A DNA stretch of 64,000 bases from contig NC_081331.1 of the NCBI RefSeq assembly GCF_022539665.2, forward strand, positions 13,052,638 to 13,116,637, read 5' to 3'. The notes under the pieces are model-generated. The model worked only from the letters and a program-made list of their open reading frames with translations. It was not told the origin of the DNA and ran no database searches. Below are positions 25,261 to 47,870 of this stretch, in pieces. The stretch is from Daphnia carinata (taxonomy: Eukaryota; Arthropoda; Branchiopoda; Diplostraca; Daphniidae). Made by a program: the position numbers and the translations under genes. Numbering within the stretch: the first letter of the stretch is position 1; each line of letters starts with the position of its first letter.

Positions 25261-28191
25261 CCACACCATTCCGGCGCCGAGGAGTTTCCCGACAGCCACG
25301 GACGTTGTGCTAATAAAATGGGTCGCATTGGGACGACGCGTGGCGATGTAAATATTGGTCAATCAAACGGAGACGCCATCTCCCTCAGGGTGGTTGGATA
25401 AAAAAAGAGGGTTGGAAAGTCAGAGAACGAGAGAGCTATATAGAGAGAGAGAGAGAGAGAAAAGAATCGCGTACAATGCACAGCGCAAGACCTTGGACTG
25501 ACTGATGGCGCTGGAATCAGATGACCACACCTTTGCCTTGGCGATTTTCCGTTTTTTTCCTGTACACTTGGGTAAACGGGCACGCTTCTTAAACCGCACT
25601 GTGCTACTCTCCATCATCGCGTGATTTGTGTGCATAGATTTTTTTTGCTCCTTCTCGCCAACGCACTCTCCTTTCTTCTTAAATCATTGTTTTTCTATCG
25701 CGCTATAATTGCTGTAGAAATCGCGCATTAGCATCCGATCGAATTGTTTTTATTTTTTTTTTTTTTGCGATTGTTTCGAATCCCGTCGGTAACGATTGAG
25801 ACGTGCCAGCTGTTACATCTAATGAACAATGTGAATATGAACCTCAAATGTCACCGTCGTTCCGGGTTTTTGTTGGCGGGGGAAAAATCAGGTGGTCAAG
25901 ACTCTTGAACTCTCAGATCAACTTGACAAATGCACGTCTTTTTATAATATCATTGATATTACTACCAAAGGCAGCTAATGATGGCAAGAAATAATAAGCA
26001 GTTTGAGCTCGAATTCATACATGTGACCGGTCAGAGGATATCCTTTTCGAATTTCGAGTTTTTTTGTGCTCAACCGAAAATTCTTGACCTTTTTCTTTTT
26101 CATTTTTTTTTTTTTTTTTTTTTTTTTTTGTATTTCCCGGCCGGAAATATCATCGTGATTGTAAAAGATCCCCTTCTTTTTTTTTTTTTTTTTTTTTTTT
26201 TACTATTTCTATAGTACATGTCCCTTAAGTGCACGTGCTGACGGACAATAGATTTTTTAAAAAAAAGGGACATCTTTTATCATGTCACGGAAGATTCCGT
26301 TTCCAAACAGGATATGGCATTTATTTGCAAAAAGAAAATGTTGTGCTGGACTGGAGGTCTTTCGCTGCGGTTGGGTCCAGTCACGGAGAAGCGACAGTGG
26401 TTTTTGAATTACAACTCTATTTCATTTTGCTAGCTGGTGAAGAATGAATCAAATATAGAGGACTAAGTCCGCAAAAAAAAACAAAAAAAAAAAAAAACAC
26501 ACGAAGTTCTTGCGGCCAACACGTTACGATGGGCCGTGCATTACCGATCCATTTTTCTGCGGCCAGCCAGGGACAATACCGGCCGGGCTCGGTCGTACAG
26601 TCGGCGGTTTATTTCAAATGGAGAGTTGTAATTTATGGAAAGGATCGCCGATAACGCCAAACCGCAAGTTGAACATTCGATGAAGATCTGAGGTTGCAAT
26701 TTTGAAATGCTTGGCCAAAGTTTTTCGTTGCGCTAAGTCGGCGGTATGTACGTAGGCTACGTTACGTCTTTGAATCAAACAGAGAAAACTATTATCGATT
26801 CAACGTGATGTTTGTATCTTGCATTTGCCGGAATTCGAAACGTCTGTTTTTGTATACGATTTTGAAAAGCTCTGCTGTTCACGTGTTCACAAACGTTCCA
26901 AGATCTGGCCATGACTTGTCTAAACGTTTTATTGAACGAGTGGAATTAAAATTTGAAGATTTTTTTATTCGGATGATGGCGAACGACGCAGAAGAAAAAA
27001 ACGGGGGGCAAAAAAAAAACAAAAACAAGAACAAATTAGAGCGTGAAGTAATTTCTAAGTAGTCGAAGGTTGTTATAAGTCGTCCCGATCGCACAAGCCA
27101 ATCAAGCGTAGACATCGTAAGCAAACAAAGAGAAGGAAACTAAAGTTTTTCCCGTTAAGCATGTGCGAAACGCAATTTGCTTTCATATTGGATTTGTTTT
27201 GTTAGGAAAAAAAAAAAAAACGACTTGTACCAACTGGTAACGAATGCATTCTTTAATCACTCGGGAAAGGCTTCAAGAGCCGTTTTGAATCAGTTAAGTT
27301 GTATACAAATTGCTCGGGATTATAGCGTTCATTTTCGTGGCACGAGATAGAACGAAGACAAAGTTGACCTTTCATTTTCTTTTCATCAAAAAATACCGAG
27401 ATCACAAATGGACTACAAACAATATTCACTGAAGACGTCCGTTTCCTGTTCTCGTGCCCGTCTAGATATAATTCATCTCTTTTATTGAAATGCTTGATGA
27501 AAATTTTTTTTTTTTTTTTTTTTTTTTTTACCCGACGTTCTATTTATTTTTTTTTTTTTCTATATAACAAAACGACAGGTATAACGTCCGTTTATATCCG
27601 GCTCATTCTTTATTTATTTTCTTTTTTATTTCATCTTCTTGTTTCTTTTTTTTTTTTTATTCTTTTGTGTGTGTGTTTGTGATATGGCGGAGAGCTATAC
27701 CGTTACGGACACACACACACACCAAACAAATACAAACAAAACAAAACCCCGCAATTCTGATGGTTTTGTTTCGCTTTCACGCACGCCGTCGACCTCTGAC
27801 CGATCTTCACGATTCGATACTTTTGCCAACCCTTTATTTATTTTTTTTTTCTTTCTGGTTCACTGGTTTTTTGTTTCTGCCCATTCTGCCGCTATTTTTT
27901 TTTTTTATGATTCGCATACCGATTCGAAATTCCAAAAGGCAGCATCATCGGGCCACCATCTCAAAAATCTCTCCTTTAAAGCCAGGGCCTATATGAACAA
28001 GTATGGAACGATGCAACCAACCTTGGTAATAACCACACAACTTAAAAGTCAAAAAACATTTAAACAATTCCCGTTGCGCGCCAATCAAAAATTGAAAATG
28101 AAAAGAAACGAAAAAAAAAAAAAAAAAGAAAAAAAGAAACTGAAAATGTTGTCAGACAGGTTGCACTAAATATCACTTGATGAATGTATAA

Positions 28192-28218
28192 ACACACACA
28201 CACACACACACACACACA
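28192..28218. repeat. (AC)n microsatellite
   Basis: About 13 AC units. Confidence 0.95.
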
Positions 28219-30837
28219 AATCAGGTGATCTTAATATATTTCGTTTGTCGTGTCGGTCCGCAAAAACCCCTCGCAGCCGAGTGAGGATCGCAATCGACGG
28301 AAGAACCCGTTCTAATCAGGAACGTTCCGTGGTCTCTTTTCTCTTTTCTCTTTCGAATAACGATTTCGTTTTCATACCTTTGATGAAAGGTGTGTATCTA
28401 GAGTTATAGCATAGTAGAAAGTTCTCTCTAATCTCGTCGGGAGGGAAACCTCCTTCTCGTTGGGCTTTGGCTATCAGTTTCTTCTTGGCTTCCAGCTTGC
28501 CTCAATTGTTTTTTTTGTTTTTTTTTTTTTGGTTAGAAGAAGAAGAACAAGAAGAACAAGATGAAGAAGAACGGGTTGCAATACGAGCAAAAAAAAAAAG
28601 AGAGAGAGATGATGAACTGGGGCTCCCTCCTGCTGTTCCCTTCACAGTGAAAACGCGCTGTCTTCTTATTTTATTTTATTTTCTATTCTATTTTGCCTGT
28701 TAGTTGATCCGCATTCGGGATGAGATGGATACGACATGTTGGCTTTTTATGGCCAAAAAAAAAAAAAAAGAAAAGTTGAACGAAAAATATCCATCATTTC
28801 AAATTTGGTGGCAGGCGCTTTACAAAGTAGAGACAGGCGAGCATCGCCCCCTTTTTGCCTTGTGTGCGCGTCTGTTTGCCTTCTTCTTTTAATCATCCCA
28901 ACTAAATTGATTCTGTCGCGAGATGAACTTGCATCCCCATGAACGCTGGGAATTATATAGCCCGTCTATCTCTTGTGTGGTTGAGTCCCTTTTATTTATT
29001 TTTTTTTTATTTTTTTTGCACCTCCCCATGCCAAGCCCCAACGGATTAAACTTTATCCCCAGTCAGTTTTATTCTATTTTTTTTTTTTTTTTTTTTTTTT
29101 TTTGAGATGTTATTGTAAGACATGCCCGAGTCATGGAGTGCCTCATCATAAAAACCTGGAAGAGCCTAGTTTCATTCATTTCAACGGCTTCTAAACATAT
29201 GAGATGTAAACATAACTGTAATCAGATACGAGATTGGCCCGATTCGGAATTTTCGAATATGATCGCGCCGTCAAGAAAGAAAGAAAGAAAAAAAAAAAAA
29301 AGAACTTTTACCCGTCCAGACTTGTAACACGTTTTCTATATAAAAATTAATAATATGTACGTGATTACATCATCGATGTACTACACGAGACGAGCCCCAT
29401 TTTATACTAGACGCGCTTCAAACCACTTTTTTTTTGAACTTTTTTTTTCTTTTTTCTTTCTTTTCTGTCTGACTCGTTTCGAAAATTATAATCGAACGGA
29501 ATCATCCATCTAAGAAGCCAACAGAGAAAACTGCAGACCACTGTTAGTTCATATATAGAATAGACCTGCATGGTAAAAATGTTCAAAGAATAAATAGCCT
29601 AAAGGCAATGCTCTACTTCTTCGCACACACATTTGTTTTTTTTTTCCCTTCAAAAAAAAAAAAAAAAAAAAAGACGCTGCGCTTTTGTTTTTGCTGTCGA
29701 AATTCTGGTTCTTCTTCTTTTTCTTTTCAACTGGACCAAATTTGAAAAAAAATGGGAGGACATTTGAGAAAAGCTTGCAAATGGGGTGGTAACACGGGAG
29801 GATCAGTAGAAAGGCGGGGAGGGGGGAGGAGGTTCGCAAAATCCAGAATTGAGAGTAAAAGTTTTTCTGCTGCTCGTTATGTTATGTACCAAAAAAAAAA
29901 CAAACGTAACAGGTAAAAAAAAAAAAAAACATAGTACGAAAAAGGTGGTAATGGCTGGTGGGGTGGAGGAGGACTTTGGAGGAGGAACAAAATAGGGCGT
30001 CGGCTAACCCGTTCGAATTGTATGTAAGACTCGTAGGTATGATAGCCGTTACAAGTCCCCCTTTCGAAAAGGTGTGTACCTACGCCAGTGTGTCTGTGTG
30101 TGTCTGTGTGTGTGTGCGGGAGATTTTGAGAAAATCTTCTGGTAGTGGCTGTGCACAGGTATACACATCAAGACATTTCCTCTCTCTCTCTCTCCCTCCT
30201 TTTTAAACCTCCCAATCTCTTTCTCTCTTCTTTCTTTTTTTTTTCGTCTCTATGAAGAGCGAGGGAGCGATAGGGGGGGGGGGGGGGTGCGAATCAACTC
30301 CCGCCGCCTTCCTTTCTTTTCCTCCTTCTGCCTCCCTTTCCCTCCTTTTTTTTTTTTTTTTTTTTGCAGCCGCCGTGCCACCGGCTCGGCGTGGCTCTGT
30401 GTAATGACTATGGCGACCACTCGCCGCTGATCTTCATTCGGGCGCCCGGTCCCGAACTGAACGCACGTGTCCATCGCTTACACACAGCTCCATTTTTTAA
30501 ATTCGAGTTTTTTTTTTTGTTTGTTGATCCCGTTACACTTCGATCCTCCTCCTCCTCCTCTCAGTTGTTTGATTGCTGTTGGCTGGGGTACTGGTCAGTG
30601 CGCCAAAGCCAATTGGTTTTCACTTTCAGTGATTCCTCATTGATCGGTGGACGTACTGGTCCGTCAGTCCGCGCGTTATACAAACAACATTTGAACACAA
30701 GTGCGCTGTCTTCGTATCATTTAAAACGTGAACGGTGCACAGCTGACACGATTGTTTCTCCTTTCTCGAAATTGGGTGCGTGATTGATTTGGATATTCAA
30801 CGATCGGTTCGTTTAAATCACTGACCCTCTCGTGCAG

Positions 30838-30968
30838 TGCCAGGGCCTCTTCAATTATCTCCCATCGAGCTCCGTGACCCGAACAAACTCGCTTTTATCG
30901 AAGATCGTCCGAGCGGCTGTTCCATCCAGTTAACGATTCACTTCCTATACACCTTCGACAAGGGCAAG
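30838..30968 (+). CDS. Candidate orphan coding exon (unrecognised)
   Basis: A 131-base block opens after a pyrimidine-rich acceptor (CCTCTCGTGCAG) and closes at a GTAAAG donor. It reads through 43 codons from PGPLQLSPIELRDPNK to IHFLYTFDKGK, entering with one base owed by an upstream exon and leaving in phase 0. The other strand has stops in all three frames, and the same frame has a TGA just upstream of the acceptor, as expected for an intron border. The peptide has a protein-like composition, unlike the homopolymer frames around it. I find no partner exon within the window and no family match. It cannot join the zinc-finger exon at 40009 in frame, because a TGA sits directly before that ATG. 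Confidence 0.35.
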
Positions 30969-33900
30969 GTAAAGTTTAAAAAAAAAATCTTAAATGATAA
31001 GGGGGGGGGGGGAAAAAAAGAACTCAACAAATTGATTAAACGATCGTTGTTGTAGCAGACTATCAAAGAAACTAAACGAGGAGTATATAATAAGATGTCG
31101 TGAACATCGTGACGACCTTTAGTTGGATAGATTGCATACCGTTCATTATAATCGTGGCAGTAGGATACAATGTCAACATACCTAACAAGCGAAAAATACT
31201 GAGAACTCTCTTGTTGCATTTTTTTATCGAGCTCTGCCTTTTCGACATCCATCTGACGAAAACAAACATTAGCGCACTAGAAAGTCCAGCTGCCGACCGT
31301 TGCCCACTATCATGTCGATTGTAATCCATCATCGGCGGCCAGTCGAGCATATGATAAATAAGAGACGGGAATTGTGAATAGAGATGTCTTGCGTTTCCGT
31401 CGTTTCTAACTACATTACGACAAGGAGGCATTGTTTTATTTGCACCAACCACCGTCATTGCGTCAATCATTTACGTTTCAAACAAAACAAAAACAAAGCG
31501 CGCGGGCCGCATTGACTGTCACGCGTGGAATGTTTTTTGTACATTGCGTGGTTTGCACCTGTCTCCGTCACGACGTCTTACAAATAAAAAAAAGCAGCAC
31601 TTTTTTTGCCATCACCAGTGACAATTAACGACCTTGTTCCATATCGTACGACTAGTTGGAACCCATTCGAAAACCATCTGTGTGTCCAGTTTGCGCCACC
31701 CTGGAATGCTCCGTTTGATTCCTCATGTAACTGTAGGGACTTTTCGAGTCCTTTCCTTTTTCTTTTTTCTTATTCATTTTGTGCCCCTCTCTCATTTTCA
31801 GTTCATCGGACTTGTACCAAGTCCCCTATTGGTCCATCGCTGTCTTCAAAATTTGCGTATTGTCCCGATAAGAACACGATTCCAATTTTGAATAACTGGA
31901 CTAACTGGATCGGTTGCTATTTATTTATTTTTTTTTTTTTTTTTCTGAGCGAGGGGAAGACAAGAGAAAGACAAACAATTGAACACAGACAGACACACAC
32001 ACACACAAAAAAAACAGCTATTCCTGGCCTACTTTCTTCATACCTTTCGGATGAGCGAAAGGGGTTCCTACCCATCGCCATCCACGCCTCTTTTTATTGT
32101 GATCATTTCAGAGTTAACGATGCGCGCAGCTAGTTTTTACGCACGTGTGAAAGGAGTTAAGTCGACGTACAACCCCCTCGAATGGAAGGCAAAAAAAAAA
32201 AAAAAAAAAAAAAGAAAGAGAAGCACGAATAGAATATATTCTTCTTTATCACGGCCCGGAACTTGTTACACATGGGCATTCCCGCATCCCATATACGAAG
32301 CGCTTCGTCTTTCATGTTATTGCGTACATATACGTACATTCCCCGTCCTGTCTTTCTCAATGTCTATTTTATTTTACATTTTTTTTTTTTCATCGTAAAT
32401 TTATTTATTTGTTGTTATTCTTCTTCTTTTTATTCCCTTTCCTTTTACTGGTTTTTTTTTTTTTTTGCACTTGGACTTACGTTGGCGACTCTTTCTTTAC
32501 GCAAGCTCATTAAGAAACTGGTCGGCCGGAATCGAACGAATTTCGAAAGTCTCTTTTTTTTTCTGGACGCAACTCTCCTCCTCTATTTATCGATTACTAA
32601 TAAGACGATGCGAAAGCTGGCAAAGAAGGTCTTTGCGGACATTTTGGTAGCTATCTTTTTTTTTTTTTTTTTTTTCCTATACCTATATCCCACCTATCGA
32701 TTATGTTGGCCATAATTGCTCCTCTCTTTCGTCGCCTTAAAACGGTCATTTGCGATAGAACGTTCGCTTTAATGACTCCATTGGCTGTGAGAGAAAATGA
32801 ATTGCTGCTTTGAAAAATTTCTTTTGGAGGGAAAAAAAAAAAGAAAAATAAAACAAAACAATTGGTGGAGGCCTACACACATTGTCCGAAAAAGGTAGTT
32901 AGCTCATCCAGTCGGGATGACGAAAGCTTTATCACACACGAAGAAAAAAAAAAAGAAAGAAAGAAAAAGAGAGCGGACCGTTATAGTTGTAGGGGAATGA
33001 GAGAAGAAGAGAGTGCTCATTCCGACGATGGCGCGAATCAGAAAAAAAAGAAAGAAAAAACGCGAGCGAACGAGTCCAGTGAAAGAGAAAGCTGGGCTGG
33101 TCGGTTGGTCGGGCAGGGCCAGCACTCACACACGTATAGACAGCGCGGTGGGGCCAGTTCGTGACGCTGATTATCCCTCGACCGCTTTACAATTTTTTTT
33201 TTTTGTCGTCTTTTTTTTTTTTTTTTTTTCTTTGGCGATGACATCGATATCGAAAAAGAAAAAAAAAACAGAGAGCGAAAAGACGGAGATACAAGAAAAA
33301 CAAGGGAAAAAAAAAACAACATACAAAGAGACGAAAAAAAGAAGAAAATGGGAGGAGTAGCTGGTCGGGAAAGAGAGAGGAGTGGTGCGCCCGTTCAGGG
33401 AAGATCCAGGTGAAAGGGACTGCTCTATATATAATAAAATAAAAAAAAAAAAAAAAAAGATCGCGTATAAGTCCGTGGGCGCTCTCCTCTCCCAAGGCCC
33501 CCGTGAATAGAATTTGGGTGGGGTCAGTGGCGATTTCGTGATGAGCTCTGGGCATGGAGAGGCGGGAAAAAAAAAAAAGAAAGAAAGAAGACCAGGTTAG
33601 ATATAAAATAGACAGACGGGTATGTGGTCTATACAGAAGAAGAGGAGGCAAAAACGAAAATAAGGCGATGTTTTAAAAAAAATAAAAATAAAAATAAAAA
33701 TAGAAAAACATGCGATGCATTTGAGACGCGCGCAACACTCCACCGATAAGAGAAGACAACAGCGTAGTTCAAGACGACGACAAGAAAGAAAAGTCCAGCC
33801 ATGACCGGAATGGCCTTCTGTGTGATGGAAAACTTCTTTCGTTTTTTTGGCAGTGCTGACTGTTCAATAGCCAGATGTTTATCGACGGTGTCTATAAGAT

Positions 33901-34852
33901 TGGATCGTTCTTCCCCCCACGGAATCATCTTCATGCTGGTCGCATGATGGTGGTCCATTTTTTTCTTTTTCTGCGTGAAGACGTGAAAAAAAAAAAAGGA
34001 GGAGGAGGGTTCTCTTTTTTTATTTTTCATTCGATCATGGACGCATACCTGTATATACACCTCATTTTTCTAGAAGTCCTTGGTATTTTTCTTTTTTTTT
34101 TTGCGTACCCCACCATCTCGTCATCACAAGCATTGAAAGTGTAACAGGATAAAAAAAAAATTCTTGTATTGGGTAGAAGAAATAAGGCGAGGAGGTAAGC
34201 GGGCAGGCCAGCTTTTAAAATAAAAAAAAAAAAAAAGGAGAAGAAGAAGAAGAAGAAGAAGGGCGTAGTCACTTTGCACACTCTTACCATGGTCATCTTC
34301 TTCGCCTTATTCTTCTTCTCCTTCTTATTTTGGAGATCTTTGATGGGGGAATGCGTGCATCTTGCGCCGCGATCTCCGAGAGCGCGGCCGCCACGGCTTT
34401 CTTCTATAGACGCGCGCGCCACAGTTCACGATAACGACGTCATTGAAATATGTTCCTTTTTTTTTTTTTTTTACATGTCCCCTTCTCTCTCTCTCTCTCT
34501 CCATTTCTTTAGGTGTTTGTTTGTTTGTGTATCATTTTGTTTTTTTTTACAAACACACGATTACGACGTGTGTTTGTGTTATATTAACGTACTCGATTTT
34601 ACGCAACGACGCGTTGGATAATGAAGGAATTTTTTTTTTTATTTCGCAACGTCCTTGGTTGATGGTTTGACAAAATGTGTTTGCCATTGGTCATAAGAGC
34701 AGACGGATCGGGCCCGTCATCAACTGGCCAATCAATCTCAACGGGGTTTGACTTTCGCTGACGATCGCGTCATCGAACCGGTCCCCTTCTCGTTCGAGCA
34801 CCTTCTCCCTTTGTTGTCTTTTTGGATGGACTCCTTTCTTTTTCCATTTTAT

Positions 34853-34884
<32 letters not shown>

Positions 34885-35099
34885 CTGCGCGTCTGTCTCA
34901 TTTGCCCTGTCGTCGTTGGCTTTTTCATTTTGGGTTGAAATTGACATTTGAAATGATCTAATTTTTGTCCAGGGTCGAACGCTATAACGCCGTGCAATCA
35001 AAAATGACGCACCGAAGAAAAAAAAAATGGTTGCATGTTGTTATTTTTGGGTGGGAGAAGCGAGAAAAGAGAGTGGGGAGGGAGGTCAAAAGAAGGAAG

Positions 35100-35136
<37 letters not shown>

Positions 35137-35272
35137 TCAGAGAAAAGAGCTGCTATCGGGAAGGAGGAAAATGCCCGATTGGCCAGTACCTGGGCAACCC
35201 GTACGAAACTTAAACAAAAAAAAAAAAAAATAGAAAACGAAAAAGTAGAGAAGAAGAGCGAAAGAAGGACAC

Positions 35273-35303
<31 letters not shown>

Positions 35304-37560
35304 TCGAAAATGGGAAAAAAAAAAAGGAACAAAGAGAAAAGAGAGCCCATCCCAGCCTTGAGGGAAGGTGTGGTTATATCCCGTTTCTGAACGTTAGACA
35401 GAAAAAAAAAAAAAAAAAAAAAAAACCTTGGAAGACCATTCGCTCTTATTATACACGTATGCTGTTATTTATACGATTGACCGTATACATCCACGTTTAT
35501 TTATGTGTACGTACCACGTCATTTTTCTTTCGGCTGGAGAGAAGGCCGGACGGAGCGAACAAGGAAGACTAAGGTCTATGTATGGGCCCAATGCTCTTTA
35601 TGTCTATAGGTTAACACGTAAACAACAAAACGTATAGTCTCAATATCTTTTTATTTTATATTGCCACATGATGATAGCTAAAGCATCAATGGCCATCGTG
35701 AGGACCATTTGCATAGGGGCCTTTCGGCGGAAAGCAGCGAAACGGCAATTAAAATAAAAAAAAAAAAAGGGCGAGCTTATGGGCATCTTATAAAGCGAAG
35801 GGCCATCATTACGCGGACGATGCTGTGTGGATGCGCCAGCACATCTGGATCACAAGAAAAAAAAAAAAATAAAGGAGCCCCTCTCAAATATAAAAAAAAA
35901 AAAAAAAGGCCAACAGACGAACACAATTGATGACTTTCAGAGAGAAAGAGAGAAGAGCCAGTTCTTTTGTTTTGGCTCAGTGAGTGATGGCGTGTTCTTA
36001 TTTTTTATTCACACATTGATCCATTCACGTACATGTCTAGTAAAAAAAGACACAGAGAGAGCCAATGATCTAATCGGATTGAATTTGACGCCAAAGGGGA
36101 GAAAGTCGCTACACCCCTGTCTTATTTTGCTTATTTACTTACCTGACTTGTTTCAAACGAGAAATAAGAGAGTTTTGCGCTTGCCCAACTTCTTTTTTTT
36201 TCGAAAATGAATTCAGTCGTGAGTTGGACGGAGACGACAAACCGTTGGATCCCTTTCGCGTGCCCTGGACGCGCTTTTTCTTTACCAGTTTTCACCTTCT
36301 TCCCACATTTTTCGTGCCCCTTTTTTTTCTTTTTTTGGTTATTCTTGTTCGCCATCTTTCACTCTCCATCCAGTAAGGCCGATGATCTAGTTGAACCGGA
36401 ATCTGAAATGTTGGCCCTTTCTATTATGAAAACGATTCGTGCTGTCCAAATCGGTTTGTGCCAGAGAGAGAGAGAGAGAGATAGAAAAAAGAATTCGTTC
36501 ACGCTTCTTTTTTTTTTTTTTTTTTTTTCATTTTTTTTTTTTAGTATTCTCTTAAAAAGGTTATCGAGATGTAAACCTCAATTATCCGCTCGAAAAAATT
36601 TTCTTGTTTTTTTTTTTTTTTCTTTTGTTCATCTTCAGACTTCAATTGTATTTTTTGCCGCGTTCATTTTTCACGTCTCTTGCGGTTTCGTTCCAGTATG
36701 CGCTGTCCCTTTTTGGCCGTCGTGATGATTTCGGATGGAGGCGCATCATCATCGCCCCGACCATCAACTCAATTAGTCCACGTTTATTATTTAGAGTAGA
36801 AATATTATAAAACAACGTCGCCCCCTTTAAAAAAAAAAAAAAAAAGAATAAGAAAAAGAATTTCGCTTTCTTCTTCTTTCCAGAGTGTCGGCCATCATTT
36901 TGTTTCTTCGCCGTCATTACAAAGACTCTGCCATTACTTTTATTCTAATTACCGGGTGGGTCGGTTTTCGTTTTTTTTTGGGTCGTATTTGTCGTGCTCG
37001 CACGCCACCTGGACTTCGAAACTGGACCTCTTCTTCTTTTTTTGGTTGATGGCACTGTGTTCGTCCGTACACGTTTTTTGGTTGTTGTTGTGCGCCCTGC
37101 CCTAAGTTCTTAAAAAAAAAAAAAAAAAGAAAATTTCCACAACGTCTAAAAGATGAGGCTTTTTGGGAAGAAGGGAAACCCCGTTCTTTTTGTGATGCAA
37201 TGGGCCACACGTTTTTCGGTAGTACTAGCCGTGGTACTTATACGTATTACTGTTCCATACTCGGTGGTTTTGCCTTTTGCGTTGCCCTATTTGGTTATAA
37301 ACGCAGCGTTTCAGGTCCACTTTTTTTTCTTTTTTTTTTTTGTTGTCTTCGAAGAACATTCGTCGCTTGTATAAAAATGTGGACAATGGGTGAAACTTCT
37401 ATTCATTTTCAAAGAAAAGGGGAACTCTAAAACAAAAACGAAAAAGAGAATGTGGAGCAACGTCAGCTCGGTTGAACCCACACAAAACGATCTCCAACAT
37501 GTCGAGAATAACAAATTGTTCGTCTAGTTTTGAAAGTCAATCTTTGTGATCTATCCTGTT

Positions 37561-37593
<33 letters not shown>

Positions 37594-38304
37594 ACTTATT
37601 ATTCAATTTTTTGTTGTTGTTTAAACATGAGATACTAGTTGTGTGTAGGACAAATCGATCATTTTTCAACAGTCTCATTAATGTCGTTATCGACCTTCTG
37701 TTGGTTCTTTTAATTGGATACTATTAAAAATTTGACTGGCGGCACACATTACCACATGGCACAGCTCACATTAACTGACCATGGCATTCTTATCTATCTG
37801 AACAAAAAACAAAAAACAAAAAAACATTCTCTATGTTGAGAAGGAAATGGCTCGCCCCATTGTATTTTTTTGTTCCCGGAAAAAAAAAAAAAAAAAAAAA
37901 AAACAAAAGCAAAAGATTTATTTTCAATCACTAGTTATTTTTTTTTTGTTTGAGTTTTGAAGGGAATCGGTGGGGCGGGGGCGGAACTGTTACGCATACG
38001 TGATGAGGTACCGTTGCGAGCGCGCGCTAGTCCAAACGGCTTTTCCTCATGTTTCCCCAAAGGAAAAAAAAAAAAAAACAACAAAAAAACGCTCTCTACC
38101 TACAGCAATGAGGGGCCCCGGAAACACTGTGGCTAGAAATCTAACAGATTAATACAAAGAATACAAGAAAACCCATCTTAACAACAACAACAACAACAAA
38201 AAAGAATAGAAAAGGAAAGAAATGCTTTTTAAGTGTCTGGCTGAGGCTTTAAGACAAGAGTCGATGGGGTCATACAAGTCGTCATAAGAAGAAGAGACGC
38301 GATC

Positions 38305-38337
<33 letters not shown>

Positions 38338-40008
38338 AAAAGAGATTTGGGTATTAAGAATGAAACGACGACGTGTAGCAATTTGCCCCACAAAATGGGC
38401 AATTTCGTGTTGTTGTTTTTTTTTTTCCTTTCGTCTTCTTCTTCCTTTTTTGCCTTCGGCCCAAAAACGATGATGACGATCCGAGAAATCCCTTTAACCA
38501 ATTTTCACGGCTGCCACACAACGCCCGCAAGGCTCTGTAGAGGGACCTTCTATTGTGTATATCCACTCTCATTTTGAGGTCCAACTTTGAGCTCGCAAAA
38601 CTCGGAAAGGCTTGTGCTATTAATGTGCTGGTTGAAACCGTCGCGTGATTACCTCCGACGTCGCTCAATAGAAACTTTGTAGTTTCCATTTACGGCTAGA
38701 AGAGGTTGATACGATTACCCCGATGAAAATATACCGTAAATGTATATCAGTTTTTATTATTATTTGAAAAGAAAAAAAAAAACCGCCGTCATCAGACTAA
38801 CGAGAAATTGGAGTGAAATTTTTTTTTTTTTTTTTTTGTGACACTTTCTTATCAAAGAATAACGAAATTCAAACAACAAAAAACGTGAAAAAAAAAACAA
38901 ACAAAAAAACAAAATGGGGGGGGGGGGGATCTTTTATAATAGCCAAGCACCCACACCGAGTGGGAGGCGATACGGTCTCTCGATTTCCGTCACGGGCTTC
39001 GAACGGTGTCATTTCTTCGCTGTTTTCACTTCCCATTTTGTGTTTTTTTTTTTTTGTTTCCCCTTCATCGCCGAATACAAGGTAAAGAAAGAAAAAAAAA
39101 AAAAAAAAAAAGAGGACAGCTATATATATACATATAGACAGATAGAATGTGTATACACGAACTAGCGCAAGACTTTGTCCGCCAAAAAGAAAGAAAAAAA
39201 AAAAAAAAACGAGAGTTTGGGTAGCCCAGTGTCGAGTAGGTACTGAAAGCGAAGCTGTTATGTCATCCGCCGTTGCTTCTCTTCTCTTTTCTATAAGAAG
39301 CAGCATTTGAGGGAATAGAAGTAAAGCAAAAAAAAACAAACAAAAAAAAAAAAAAAAAACAGGGAAAGTGGGTTGAAACGCTAGCACAATCGTCCGGAAC
39401 CGAACTCAAAATAATGGGCTGTGCCAATTTGAAGTTTAAAAAAAAAAAAAACCACCCCAGCAAACCCCACCCTATTGCTAACTAATGCTCGCCTTTCTTC
39501 TTGTTGTTTCCCTTATTTTTATACTTTTCCTTTTTGTTTTGTTTTTTTGTTTTTTACTACCACATTACCTCGCCAGTGCACTTTAAAACGCCATTATCCA
39601 TTATCTAAGCCCCATGGCTCGCTTGTTTGCTCTGATGCCTTACGTTTATCCTAAGACGTGCTCCGTCTGCCTCTGCTGGATTGCGGTGTACTCTCTAATC
39701 GTCCGCAACACAACCGAATCGATGCCGTTTAAAAGCAAATCGACCTCGATAAAGCGATTCGTCCGAATAGAATCGAAATCGCATTGATAAAGCCATCTGA
39801 AAAGAAAATGAATGAATCGAAATTGCTTTGAAGGCATCGTCCTTGTAATTATCGTTGGCTTTTTTTTAAAGCTGTTCTAGAATTGTAATCGTTTATGTTC
39901 ATTCTCTTCTGGTCTCAATAGATTGCCTTGAGGATGATCTGCTTAAGCCAATCGGATTGAATTACTTTCGATTCAATCGCACATTGCGTTTCACACGTCC
40001 ATTTCTGA
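30969..40008. other. Low-complexity region upstream of the zinc-finger gene
   Basis: About 9 kb rich in poly(A), poly(T) and poly(G) runs (for example 38914-38928), (GAA)n at about 34240-34260 and imperfect purine tracts. No coding exon is supported. A pyrimidine-rich acceptor (TCTGGTCTCAATAG) ends at 39921. The 87 bases that follow lead to the zinc-finger ATG and contain stops, so 39922-40008 could be the end of a spliced 5' UTR whose first exon lies further upstream. Confidence 0.45.
34859..34884. repeat. (GT)n microsatellite
   Basis: About 13 GT units. Confidence 0.95.

Positions 40009-47870
<7,862 letters not shown>

Larger units (their letters stand above)
13690..30837. other. Gene-poor, low-complexity region
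   Basis: About 17 kb with no coding exon I can support. Open frames are short, most run through poly(A) or poly(T) tracts, and none has family similarity or a splice partner. It contains dozens of homopolymer A/T runs of 10-30 bases, scattered poly(G) (for example 30272-30287) and dinucleotide repeats. GC-richer islands without open frames lie near 20110-20250 and 26500-26700. As the nearest downstream gene encodes a developmental transcription factor, this may be regulatory DNA or contain unseen 5' non-coding exons. Confidence 0.5.

Noticed and set aside
33013-33360. Lys/Arg-rich and Phe-rich open frames across 32-39 kb
   Set aside because: They are translations of poly(A) and poly(T) tracts; length comes from lack of stops in homopolymers, not from selection.
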